A stretch of DNA of 26,996 nt from Chryseosolibacter sp035628595 (GCA_035628595.1 DASPJN010000051.1:1-26996), one strand, 5' to 3'; positions 8,626 through 15,455 are shown, counted from the first letter of the stretch. Numbers and translations are program-made. Notes: generated by a model not told the origin, from the letters alone.

Positions 8626-8937
8626 GTGTTACGGCAACAATCCCAGCTCTGACATCTGTATGAAAATGATAATCAACTCACTACACGAAAGAACTGCGTA
8701 ACACTAATGTTTCAAAGCGTAACACAAATGGCCTCTATGTATGTAAAAAGGGTCTTTCATCGTAACGATTACGCGTTACGCTCGCGTAACACAGTTGTGT
8801 TACAGCAAAACGCTGAATTCGAGCAAATTTTGAATTCTAGTGTTACGGTTCGTTACGACCGTGTTACGCTGGAAAACCCCAAATTCTTGTCGGAGAAGGC
8901 CTTTTCACTCCAAAAATGCCGTCTTAACTACCGTAAC
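8626..8937. repeat. Iteron-like array of GTTACG/CGTAAC words, possible replication origin
   Basis: This 324-bp gap between the DUF3987 gene and the DnaB-N gene holds ten GTTACG hexamers in both orientations (at 8628, 8697, 8718, 8761, 8775, 8785, 8842, 8852, 8863, 8932), most in the longer form GTGTTACG. The word GTAACACA-GT-TGTGTTAC at 8786-8803 is a perfect palindrome with a 2-bp spacer. Density and position next to replication genes fit an iteron origin or a partition/repressor site. An 80-codon frame at 8707 only reads through the repeats and is not called. Confidence 0.65.
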
Positions 8938-8945
8938 CTTTTTTT

Positions 8946-9662
8946 ATGAACGTTAAGAGCGATTTTACATACCGCATAGATTTGGAACAGGCGATTCTTG
9001 GTGCCTGCATCCTCGAAGGTTGCGCCCTTCCAATAGTGGCGGACATTCTCACTGATAGGAACTTTACTGATAACACGGGAACCGGATATGATCATAGCGC
9101 CATCTTTAGATGTTTGCTATCCATGTATCCAAAATACGCTGTTGATCTGTTAACCGTAAGACGGGCATTACCTGGTCACGACGTATACCTGGCTACTCTC
9201 ACTTCGAAGGTCTCGAGCACAGCACACCTGAAGCAACATTCGTTGATCTTACTTCAGCTCGATATCACCGAAAAATTCAGACAACTAATTTCGACCATCA
9301 TGTCAAAGTCTGACAACAGCATAACCCAGGTTGCATGCACAGAAATAATTGCATCGCTTGAGCCAGACGCAGATGTATTTGATGTCATTGATACGGCGAT
9401 CAGCTATTTAACCAACCTCCGTGTTGATGACTTAGCAATTGCCCAGGTGCGAGGGTTTTCAACCCAAATTTCGGCGCGTGTGAAGAAAATTAAAAACCTC
9501 AACGGCACCGAAACTCTTTTAAGAAACTTTGAGCAATTAAAACCGCGCACAACTGATCCACTCACTTCTTTGGCGTATGACCGCTTGCAGGAATTACTTA
9601 AAAGCGTTATTGCAACAGGAAGCCTTGACGTGAGAACGGCAAAGGTGATCATGTCCCTATAG
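8946..9662 (+). CDS. DnaB N-terminal-domain protein lacking the helicase domain
   Basis: A 238-residue protein. Residues about 10-110 match the N-terminal domain of replicative helicase DnaB (DLEQAILGACILEGCALPIV, then HSAIFRCLLSMYPKYAVDLL, then TVRRAL). The remainder (110-238) is helical and has no Walker A or B motif, so the RecA-like ATPase domain is absent and the protein is about half of DnaB length. It lies directly downstream of the iteron-like array and the DUF3987 gene. In DnaB the N domain mediates ring assembly and primase contact. A stand-alone copy could load, capture or inhibit the host helicase at the element's origin. The domain assignment is good by eye; the role is inferred. 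Confidence 0.75.
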   Translation: MNVKSDFTYRIDLEQAILGACILEGCALPIVADILTDRNFTDNTGTGYDHSAIFRCLLSMYPKYAVDLLTVRRALPGHDVYLATLTSKVSSTAHLKQHSLILLQLDITEKFRQLISTIMSKSDNSITQVACTEIIASLEPDADVFDVIDTAISYLTNLRVDDLAIAQVRGFSTQISARVKKIKNLNGTETLLRNFEQLKPRTTDPLTSLAYDRLQELLKSVIATGSLDVRTAKVIMSL

Positions 9663-9676
9663 TCGGGAGGAATCGC

Positions 9677-10130
9677 CTGCTACGCAGCAACGTGCGCACG
9701 TGCAACGCAGTGAGGTTCGCAACTACGTGCACAAGATTTATACAGAGATTTGATCCTTTTCACTTAGAATCGCTTAAGTGAAGCAATTAACTGCAATGTT
9801 TGCCAATTATTGAATTCGTGAGACTAACTGCCTGCGTACTTGCTACGCAGGGACGCTGCGTAGCGCAAAGCAGAAACAGAACGATGCGATGCAGAACATT
9901 GTCAGTTCATTGAATGAGACTTACAAGATCTCATCATAGTTTAATCCGCTTCGCGTTTTGCAACGTACGACATGCGCAGCTATTAATCGGATTCTTGAAA
10001 TTGTTGCAAAACGTTTGCAAAACCTTCCATCGATGCTGCGTTACAATACCTGAGACTACTACGCACTTGCTACGCAGCAACGTGCGTAATGTGCAACGCA
10101 GTCAGTTCGCAACTAAGTGCGCAGATTCTT
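9677..10130. repeat. Structured repeat region with long imperfect direct repeats and hairpins
   Basis: The 525-bp gap 9663-10187 contains no convincing gene. A 55-60 bp imperfect direct repeat occurs at 9679-9738 and 10070-10127, sharing CTACGCAGCAACGTGCG, GTGCAACGCAGT and GTTCGCAACTA. A third partial copy of CTTGCTACGCAG is at 9839-9850. Hairpins include CTGCGTA/TACGCAG (9832-9838 with 9844-9850), GCTACGCAG/CTGCGTAGC (9842-9850 with 9856-9864) and TACGCAC/GTGCGTA (10060-10066 with 10082-10088). Candidate roles are origin, transfer origin, partition site or structured RNA; none is established. Confidence 0.6.
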
Positions 10131-10187
10131 GCGAACATTAAATCTGAACGGACCTTCGATCTATTACGAGCCGTCTGAAGCGCGGGC

Positions 10188-10745
10188 CTAGCTATTGAAA
10201 TTTTTAATCATGTGCTTGATCAACCTCTCCGTCTCCTCTCTCGTTATTCGGATATTAACAACCTCAATGCGATCCGTGGTAGGGTTATATCGCACACGAA
10301 TTTTGGGCTTCGTCGTCGAGTCCAAATGATAGTCCGGATTATTAAGGTCTCTTTGAAGCTGCTCGTTGTGGCGGAGGTAATCCAGGAGCGCTGAAATGTT
10401 CTTATCTACTCCTTTTATACTAGCGTTGTCTGGAAGCACAACTTCCACTTGTCCGTTGTGCAGTTGAAAATTTACTGCAATTTCTCCAAGCGTGTTAGTC
10501 TTACGTTTCTTAATTGCTGCAGACCATACGGCTTTTATTCCATCCCAAATTGCACTAGCCGCTAGACCCAGAGCCATTTCAGTGCAATGTTCGTTCACAA
10601 AGATTGCGATTTCCGCGGGCGGCTCGAAATAATCAAGATCATCTCGCTCGATATCAACACGGACAACTTTCGCGACCCGAGTTACAAATGCATTCGGAAT
10701 GGACCTTGCGACATGTCGATAGCGGATCAATATTTTGTCTTTCAT
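10188..10745 (-). CDS. Hypothetical protein, divergent from the AAA+/protease pair
   Basis: A 185-residue protein from the ATG at 10745; in-frame ATGs at 10757 and 10772 are alternatives. No known family is recognised. It starts KDKILIRYRHVARSIPNAFV. A mildly hydrophobic helix lies at about 62-80 (MALGLAASAIWDGIKAVWSA), followed by basic KKRK. A C-terminal alpha/beta part contains RVRYNPTTDRIEVVNIRI, then a Glu/Arg-rich helix. It is read away from the AAA+ gene, with about 240 bp of AT-rich DNA between their starts, so the two could share a regulatory region. It might be a regulator or accessory of the cargo module, or unrelated. It lacks cysteines apart from one (EHCTEM). Confidence 0.65.
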   Translation of the reverse strand: MKDKILIRYRHVARSIPNAFVTRVAKVVRVDIERDDLDYFEPPAEIAIFVNEHCTEMALGLAASAIWDGIKAVWSAAIKKRKTNTLGEIAVNFQLHNGQVEVVLPDNASIKGVDKNISALLDYLRHNEQLQRDLNNPDYHLDSTTKPKIRVRYNPTTDRIEVVNIRITREETERLIKHMIKNFNS

Positions 10746-10982
10746 GGTACCTAACATAAAAAAAAGACGCAAGGCAAACCATCATTTTTCTTAGTCTAGG
10801 CTAAAGCCGCGCAACACCCCGGATGTAAACTCGCTTCGCCAAATGCCTTGTTCCATGGCGCGCCGTATACAAACCATATGACAATCAGCTGATTACCATT
10901 ATCTGACACAAAATGTCATTTTTAATACGTTTTTTGCATATAATAGCACGATAATAAGTATTTTTATATCACAAACAGCGAC

Positions 10983-12083
10983 ATGTATACCGAAATTATT
11001 AAGATTATTGAAGGTGGATTAAGCAGGGATTCTAAGAAAGTGTTAGAATATGCCCAGGTCTTAGCCGACAACCTGCAAAAGGAAGGCAATGCAAAATTTG
11101 CACGACGTATCCTCGATGTGATTTCTAATAATCCGGGACGGACAATTGTTCATGACCGTTTAATACCAAACACTCCGATCGACCAAGAAAGTCGTATGAA
11201 CATAAGTCGTATAGTGTACCCTCAAGATCACCAGTCATTTGATCAAATCATCTGGCCAGCACCAATTCAGAAAGGAGCCACAGACTTTGTTACAGCTATC
11301 CAAAACAAAAACCGTTTGGCTGAGGTTGGCATCGATGTGCGAGCCTCGCTTCTGTTATACGGCCCACCTGGGTGTGGCAAAACTACTTTAGCAAACTACA
11401 TCGCGTCAATGCTAAAGGTACCCCTTGTTGTTGCCCGCTTCGATTCATTGATATCGTCTCTCTTGGGAAGTACCGCTAAAAATATTCGGAAAATTTTTGA
11501 GTTCGCATTAAGCCAACCTTGTATTCTTTTCCTAGACGAATTCGACGCGATCGCAAAGGCAAGAGACGATCAACATGAGACAGGTGAATTGAAGCGCGTC
11601 ATTAACAGTTTGCTTCAGAATATGGATGAATTTATTGGCCAAGGCATTCTCATTGCGGCTACCAACCACCATGAATTATTGGACAAAGCAGTGTGGAGAA
11701 GGTTTAGCTTCACTATTGAAATGACTGCCCCATCCCACGATCTTGCGAGGGAACTTGTAACTGCAGCTTTTGGCGGATATGATTCAGATTTCGTTCGTAA
11801 TAAAAAACATATTGAACAAGTTGCATCCTTAGTCAAAGGCTTTTCGCATTCTGAGATTAAAAATCTGGCCAATAATGTCATAACCAAAAGTGTAATTAAC
11901 TCGACTAATAGGGTTCTTCTGGAGGATATCTTATACCAGATTTTCGTTATGAAGACTTCGAGCAGGTATGAGTTGGCAGAGCTCACAAAGTTCCTGAACG
12001 AACATGGTGTTTCACAGGGGACTATTGCAGAGATGCTTCAGATTAGCACACGTCAAGTCCAAAATCACTTAAAGGCTGATTAG
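10983..12083 (+). CDS. AAA+ ATPase (FtsH/spastin-type fold) paired with subtilase
   Basis: A 366-residue protein with a helical N-terminal region (1-95), one AAA core (about 100-260) and a helical lid. Walker A is GPPGCGKT (127-134), Walker B is ILFLDEFD (181-188). The sensor-1 segment is AATNHH, and arginine-finger candidates lie in VWRRFSF. The last 30 residues form a small HTH-like unit (SQGTIAEMLQISTRQVQNHL), unusual for this kind of ATPase. No transmembrane or zinc-protease domain is present, so it is not FtsH. The stop is 2 bp before the ATG of the protease gene, so they are surely one operon. The promoter probably lies in the AT-rich 10900-10980 region; no standard element is certain. 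ATP-driven remodelling that feeds or gates the protease is inferred. Confidence 0.9.
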   Translation: MYTEIIKIIEGGLSRDSKKVLEYAQVLADNLQKEGNAKFARRILDVISNNPGRTIVHDRLIPNTPIDQESRMNISRIVYPQDHQSFDQIIWPAPIQKGATDFVTAIQNKNRLAEVGIDVRASLLLYGPPGCGKTTLANYIASMLKVPLVVARFDSLISSLLGSTAKNIRKIFEFALSQPCILFLDEFDAIAKARDDQHETGELKRVINSLLQNMDEFIGQGILIAATNHHELLDKAVWRRFSFTIEMTAPSHDLARELVTAAFGGYDSDFVRNKKHIEQVASLVKGFSHSEIKNLANNVITKSVINSTNRVLLEDILYQIFVMKTSSRYELAELTKFLNEHGVSQGTIAEMLQISTRQVQNHLKAD

Positions 12084-12085
12084 TT

Positions 12086-12301
12086 ATGGAAAAAAATCTA
12101 CCGATCAAGTTTTTTAGTAAAAGAACCGTCGACGAGCGTAACACGGAGGGCATGCAAGGCGATCCTCCCGATTGGGTGCTTAGCGGAAATCAGCTAAGCC
12201 AACGCGCTTCGGAATTGAGAAGTATTGTTGAGGCTCAGTATGCCATTTTTGAAAGACGAACAAACCGTCACACAGAATTCATTCCAGCGTGCTCCAGGTA
12301 G
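12086..12301 (+). CDS. N-terminal fragment of S8 protease (upstream of frameshift)
   Basis: 71 codons starting 2 bp after the AAA+ stop: MEKNLPIKFFSKRTVDERNT and onward to HTEFIPACSR. The sequence reads like the usual start of the large S8-family peptidases found beside AAA+ ATPases. At about 12288 the frame runs into a stop 12 bases later, while the -1 frame continues directly as VLQVELKDDAIAK, the expected continuation after FIPA. One extra G (GCG-GTG instead of GC-GTG) would join the two into one protein of about 784 residues. This fragment is therefore best read as the 5' part of the same gene, split by a natural deletion, a sequencing error or, less likely, recoding. Confidence 0.7.
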   Translation: MEKNLPIKFFSKRTVDERNTEGMQGDPPDWVLSGNQLSQRASELRSIVEAQYAIFERRTNRHTEFIPACSR

Positions 12302-14439
12302 AGTTAAAAGATGATGCAATCGCAAAATCTTATAGGAGTGACGTGGCGGTGCTGTTTAACGAGAATCAAGAAGCTATCAATCTGATAGGCTTTACAGGAA
12401 CTAATGATTTATTGATTAAGGTTGACACCCCGAATGAGCTCAAAAGGGTGATATCACGACTAGATCAACCGGAACGCGCCCGACATAGCTACGGTATTTC
12501 AGCTATTAATAGCTTGAAGCCATTTGAACCAAATATAGACATTGAAGATCCGGCTGGAAGAAATCTGGAAATAAGTCTCATCAACTTTCAGAATTTCAAT
12601 GTAAACAAACTGGTAGCATTATTTTTTGAGGAGACCTGCGCCAGATTGCGAATTCAATTCAAGAGACTTAACTACTCGCCTGACCTAATCAATTACAAAT
12701 TGTTGAACGTTCAGGCTGACGCAATAACTGCTTTGCGTGAATTTGAAGCTCTAAGGGAGATTGAGTTCATGCCGGAAATAAATATTGGTTACGATGATGT
12801 TATCCCAACTGATAAGATCGAACACCCAATCAAACGACCGACTCCCGGAAAGGACTATCCGATCGTAGGTGTATTGGATTCAGGAATTGCGGAGATTGAC
12901 AGCCTCAAGCCGTGGTTGCTACCTGATAGATTTACCGTCTATCCAGAGACATCCGTAGATCGTGGTCATGGTACTTTTGTAGCTGGAATTATCGTGTATG
13001 GCGATGATTTACAAGGAATGAATTTCACTGGTGTGGAAGGTTGTTACCTATACGATGCGACAGTCATTCCTCGTTCGACAGAACGAATCGATCAGGACGA
13101 ACTAGTAGACAATATTCGACGTGCTATCGAAAGTAAACCCGAGATTCGTGTTTGGAATCTTTCACTGGGCACAAAAACAGAATCGCATCCAAACCAGTTC
13201 TCGAAGTTTGGGATCGCTCTTGATGAAATCCAAAAGAGGTACAATGTTATTATTTGCAAGTCCGCCGGTAATTGCATTAATTTTTTAGGTAGTTCACCTA
13301 TTCCACCAAGCAGGATCGCCGTGTCAGCAGACTCGCTTCGATCGGTTGTTATTGGATCGGTTGCGCATGCCAAAGACATTCATGACCTCGCGGATGTAAA
13401 TCATCCATCGCCGTTTTCGCGTGTTGGCAAAGGTCCGTGCTTTTCCACCAAACCTGAGTTGGTTCATTACGGAGGCAATGCTGGAAAGGATAGTGCCGGA
13501 CAACTAAAAAAGAATGGGGTGAAATCCTTCACAATAGGGAATCAAATCGCTACGGATATTGGTACAAGTTTTTCAACACCTCGCGTGTCAGCGATACTTT
13601 CAGGGCTAGATCATAGCATACGAGAAGCCTTCGACCCCCAATTGATAAAAGCATTGGCTATTCACTCTGCTCGGTATCCATCCGAATTATCATTGCCGCA
13701 GGTTGAGAAACTGCGGCAAGTTGGCTTTGGAATTCCGTCATCTGTTAACGAAGTACTTTTCAACAGCTCGAGTGAAATTACATTGATCTTACAAGACAAT
13801 TTAGAAAAGGGCCAATACATCGAAATTATGGACTTTCCTTTCCCTGAGTCCATGGTAGACGACGAAGGGTTTTACTATGGTGAAATTATAGTGACGGCAG
13901 TAGCGTCACCCTTAGTAGATCCAAACAATGGCTACGAGTACTGCCAATCAAATCTTGAGATTAAGTTAGGAACGTATGACGACTACCTGAAACAGGATAC
14001 TACGAAATCATGGGTTCGAAACGAGCTTAAACTTTCAGGCACAAAAAACCTTTTGAATAATGCTTCTTACGGCTCTCGCTTTAAGAACAGTAACGTTGGA
14101 GACTTTGCTAAAGAACGTCTGCTACTTTCTTATGGAGACAAGTATCATCCAATAAAAAAATACGCAGTCAACTTAGAAGAAATCACGCCAGCCAATAAGG
14201 AAAAATACTTAAGGGCTCCTAAGAAATGGTATTTAAAGGTGAACGGGTTGTACCGAGATTTTATAACTCATCAAGCAAAAGTTCACGGAGAGTTATTAAG
14301 TCAAGAGTTCTGTTTGTTGGTGACAATTCGCGATAAGAGACACCAGGATATTTACACAGAAGTCACCAGGCTTTTGGAAACTCATAACTTCGTGCACAGT
14401 AACATTCGTCTTCGTGAGCAGGTTCGGGTGCGTTCATAA
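12289..14439 (+). CDS. Subtilisin-like S8 serine protease (main part)
   Basis: 716 codons from the GTG at 12289. The first 180 residues are a non-catalytic N-terminal domain. The subtilase domain follows with a complete active site: Asp197 in VGVLDSGIAE, His227 in GHGTFVAGI, oxyanion Asn328 in KSAGNC and the nucleophile Ser427 in GTSFSTPRVSA. Residues about 490-716 form a beta-rich C-terminal extension ending in a TRLLETHNFVHSNIRLREQV segment. There is no signal peptide, so the enzyme is probably cytoplasmic, unlike secreted subtilisins. It is encoded with an AAA+ ATPase, pointing to a regulated intracellular protease. The reading frame is offset by one from the 5' fragment at 12086. If the GTG is used as a start, the N-terminal 68 residues are lost but catalysis could remain. 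Confidence 0.88.
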   Translation: MLQVELKDDAIAKSYRSDVAVLFNENQEAINLIGFTGTNDLLIKVDTPNELKRVISRLDQPERARHSYGISAINSLKPFEPNIDIEDPAGRNLEISLINFQNFNVNKLVALFFEETCARLRIQFKRLNYSPDLINYKLLNVQADAITALREFEALREIEFMPEINIGYDDVIPTDKIEHPIKRPTPGKDYPIVGVLDSGIAEIDSLKPWLLPDRFTVYPETSVDRGHGTFVAGIIVYGDDLQGMNFTGVEGCYLYDATVIPRSTERIDQDELVDNIRRAIESKPEIRVWNLSLGTKTESHPNQFSKFGIALDEIQKRYNVIICKSAGNCINFLGSSPIPPSRIAVSADSLRSVVIGSVAHAKDIHDLADVNHPSPFSRVGKGPCFSTKPELVHYGGNAGKDSAGQLKKNGVKSFTIGNQIATDIGTSFSTPRVSAILSGLDHSIREAFDPQLIKALAIHSARYPSELSLPQVEKLRQVGFGIPSSVNEVLFNSSSEITLILQDNLEKGQYIEIMDFPFPESMVDDEGFYYGEIIVTAVASPLVDPNNGYEYCQSNLEIKLGTYDDYLKQDTTKSWVRNELKLSGTKNLLNNASYGSRFKNSNVGDFAKERLLLSYGDKYHPIKKYAVNLEEITPANKEKYLRAPKKWYLKVNGLYRDFITHQAKVHGELLSQEFCLLVTIRDKRHQDIYTEVTRLLETHNFVHSNIRLREQVRVRS

Positions 14440-14444
14440 GCGAC

Positions 14445-14906
14445 TTAGTTTTTACTTACTCGCAATTCAAATAATGACAATTGAACATCCGTGTCCTCGT
14501 ATTTATAGAACCAGATATCTTGCTCACGCAGAATACCAGCGTGGCGATCATCTGGCGAGACAATAATCCAAGTACCTGGTAAGTACTTTCTATAGAATTG
14601 AATCTGCCTAATCAAGTCCCCAATCACTGGAAGTTCAGTTTTGACTTCTATCCCTATTGATAGTTGTTGGCAATAAAGGTCCGCGAACCCGACGATAAAG
14701 TTGCGGTAGTAACCATGATCCGTCACGGGAAATTCAAGCTTGATATCGAGTTTTGAGTCGTCGAATTGCAATAAAGGGAATACCTCTCGGACAACTCTCG
14801 CAAAATTTTTATAAACCCAGATCTGTACCTCGTCATGTTTTGCACGACGGCGGTCTAGGTCGACAAATCCATGCCTTTCGATTATCGTTTTTGCACGTGG
14901 TTCCAT
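14445..14906 (-). CDS. PD-(D/E)XK-type nuclease-like protein
   Basis: A 153-residue protein convergent with the protease gene (5 bp between stops). The core FIVGFADLYCQQ, IGIEVKTEL fits the restriction-endonuclease-like fold: Asp76 at the end of one strand, then Glu87-x-Lys89 in the next, followed by helix GDLIRQIQFYRKY with a Gln often seen in such enzymes. The spacing D-x10-ExK is normal for the superfamily. A beta strand WIIVSPDD follows. There is no DNA-binding domain besides the N-terminal helices, and no methylase is nearby. It may be an effector nuclease of the cargo region, or a nuclease-fold protein that merely binds nucleic acid. The tail-to-tail layout makes it independent of the AAA+/protease operon. 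The fold call rests on motif reading only. Confidence 0.72.
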   Translation of the reverse strand: MEPRAKTIIERHGFVDLDRRRAKHDEVQIWVYKNFARVVREVFPLLQFDDSKLDIKLEFPVTDHGYYRNFIVGFADLYCQQLSIGIEVKTELPVIGDLIRQIQFYRKYLPGTWIIVSPDDRHAGILREQDIWFYKYEDTDVQLSLFELRVSKN

Positions 14907-14931
14907 AGCCCAGGATTAAATGTGGAATTAG

Positions 14932-14963
14932 AAAACCTGCATAGGCTGATCAGCCTACGCAGG
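14932..14963 (-). terminator. Rho-independent terminator
   Basis: CCTGCATAGGCT/AGCCTACGCAGG forms a 12-bp stem with one mismatch around GATC (14936-14963). On the minus strand it is followed by TTTT (14935-14932). It lies just after the small lipoprotein gene and before the nuclease-like gene, so it would end the former's transcript. Confidence 0.75.
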
Positions 14964-14975
14964 TCAATACGAGCG

Positions 14976-15089
14976 TTACCGTTTCTTCGCTTTGTAGGAG
15001 TACGACCTATACGTCGTACAGTAGGTTGACTTGGAGCATGATTGCATAGCCAAAATCAGTGTAAGAATCAACAGAAGTAGCTTTTTCAT
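14976..15089 (-). CDS. Very small lipoprotein (37 aa)
   Basis: On the minus strand, ATG at 15089 to TAA at 14976-14978 encodes MKKLLLLILTLILAMQSCSK and then a short Tyr/Ser/Thr/Lys-rich tail (SYSYKAKKR). The Lys-Lys start, hydrophobic core and AMQSC give a Bacteroidota-type type II signal peptide with Cys18 as the lipidation site. The mature part would be only 20 residues. A strong terminator follows directly. A small frameshifted gene lies 12 bp upstream on the same strand, so the two probably share a transcript. Function is unknown; such mini-lipoproteins occur at the edges of mobile elements. Confidence comes from the signal peptide and terminator, not from a family match. Confidence 0.6.
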   Translation of the reverse strand: MKKLLLLILTLILAMQSCSKSTYCTTYRSYSYKAKKR

Positions 15090-15101
15090 CTTCCGTTAAT
15101 T

Positions 15102-15343
15102 TTAATTCTTGGTATTCGATTGGATAAGAACAATGTTCTCACTTCTTTCACATGCTCGCCATTGCTTCTGCAAATCTTCGCTGATTTTCTTGTTGCCCGG
15201 AGTATCTCCGTAAATGCCTTGGATGATTTTTAGCATAAGGTTGAAAAGAATCCGTTCCTTCTTTTGCCTGGAGGTAGGGTCGGTGTGTTGTTGCGAAATC
15301 GTCGCGTTGATCGCGCTACCTTAGGTCGATTTGTTGTAGTCAT
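15102..15343 (-). pseudogene. Small hypothetical gene with apparent 1-nt frameshift
   Basis: ATG at 15343 begins MTTTNRPK. In the neighbouring frame a plausible soluble helical protein follows from the same point: GSAINATISQQHTDPTSRQK, a helical stretch with NLMLKIIQGIYGDTPGNKKI, and an end in IVLIQSNTKN at TAA 15102. Adding one G to the GG at about 15318 would join them into an 80-residue protein. As written, the first frame yields an Arg/Pro-rich peptide stopping early. It lies between the right-end arm-like site and the mini-lipoprotein. The cause may be a true mutation or a sequencing error; the protease gene shows the same kind of missing G. Family unknown. Confidence 0.5.
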
Positions 15344-15380
15344 AATGTTAGGGATAAAAGTTTGTCATTTTTGATCCCTA

Positions 15381-15394
15381 TTTGTACCTCATTG
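15381..15394 (+). promoter_or_regulatory. Putative integrase arm-type site, right end
   Basis: TTTGTACCTCATTG, the best copy of the motif found three times near the left end, lies 44 bp inside the attR core. Presence near both ends and nowhere obvious elsewhere supports an arm-site role. Confidence 0.5.
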
Positions 15395-15437
15395 CGTCGA
15401 AAACGCTGAAATAACCTCTACAAAAGCGTTTATTACT

Positions 15438-15455
15438 TTCTGTATCGGGAAGTAA
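15438..15455 (+). repeat. attR core
   Basis: TTCTGTATCGGGAAGTAA duplicates the end of mnmE (16 of 18 identical to 2758-2775) and would also encode FCIGK-stop. It is followed by 186 bp of DNA (15456-15641) without a recognisable gene, which would be the original sequence downstream of mnmE. Confidence 0.85.

Larger units (their letters stand above)
2761..15453 (+). mobile_element. 12.7-kb integrative element inserted in the 3' end of mnmE
   Basis: Seen: the 13-bp word TGTATCGGGAAGT occurs at 2761-2773 (end of mnmE) and again at 15441-15453, bounding all the phage/ICE-type genes. A tyrosine integrase with an overlapping excisionase-like gene lies just inside the left copy. A motif TTTGTACCTCATTG recurs just inside both ends. 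Contents are integration genes, replication-type genes (DUF3987, DnaB N-terminal domain, iteron-like repeats) and cargo (AAA+ ATPase, subtilase, nuclease-like, small lipoprotein). Known: Salmonella genomic island 1 uses the same mnmE 3' end. Inferred: an integrated satellite-like or mobilisable island, since no relaxase, type IV secretion or virion gene is visible. Exact ends depend on the crossover position inside the core. Confidence 0.87.

Noticed and set aside
8707..8949. 80-codon open frame on the plus strand between DUF3987 and DnaB-N genes
   Set aside because: It is composed largely of translated GTTACG repeats, shows no protein-like pattern and overlaps the next start. It is treated as part of the repeat array.
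9677..10130. CRISPR array
   Set aside because: Only two long and one partial repeat at irregular distances, no uniform spacers, no cas genes.
9914..10141. 75-codon plus-strand frame in the structured repeat region
   Set aside because: Composition is Cys/His/Thr-rich without a pattern, and it spans hairpins and part of a direct repeat. More likely non-coding.
10900..10960. TATAAT-like word before the AAA+ gene as a sigma-70 promoter
   Set aside because: The host seems to be Bacteroidota, whose promoters differ, and no -35-like hexamer lies at 16-18 bp. AT-rich DNA gives such words by chance.
10983..12083. FtsH or Lon identity for the AAA+ protein
   Set aside because: No transmembrane helices, no HEXXH zinc site and no Ser-Lys protease domain. 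The proteolytic part is a separate subtilase gene.
12280..12301. Programmed -1 frameshift in the protease gene
   Set aside because: The overlap has no X-XXY-YYZ slippery site and no obvious stimulatory hairpin. A plain 1-nt deletion or sequencing error explains it better.
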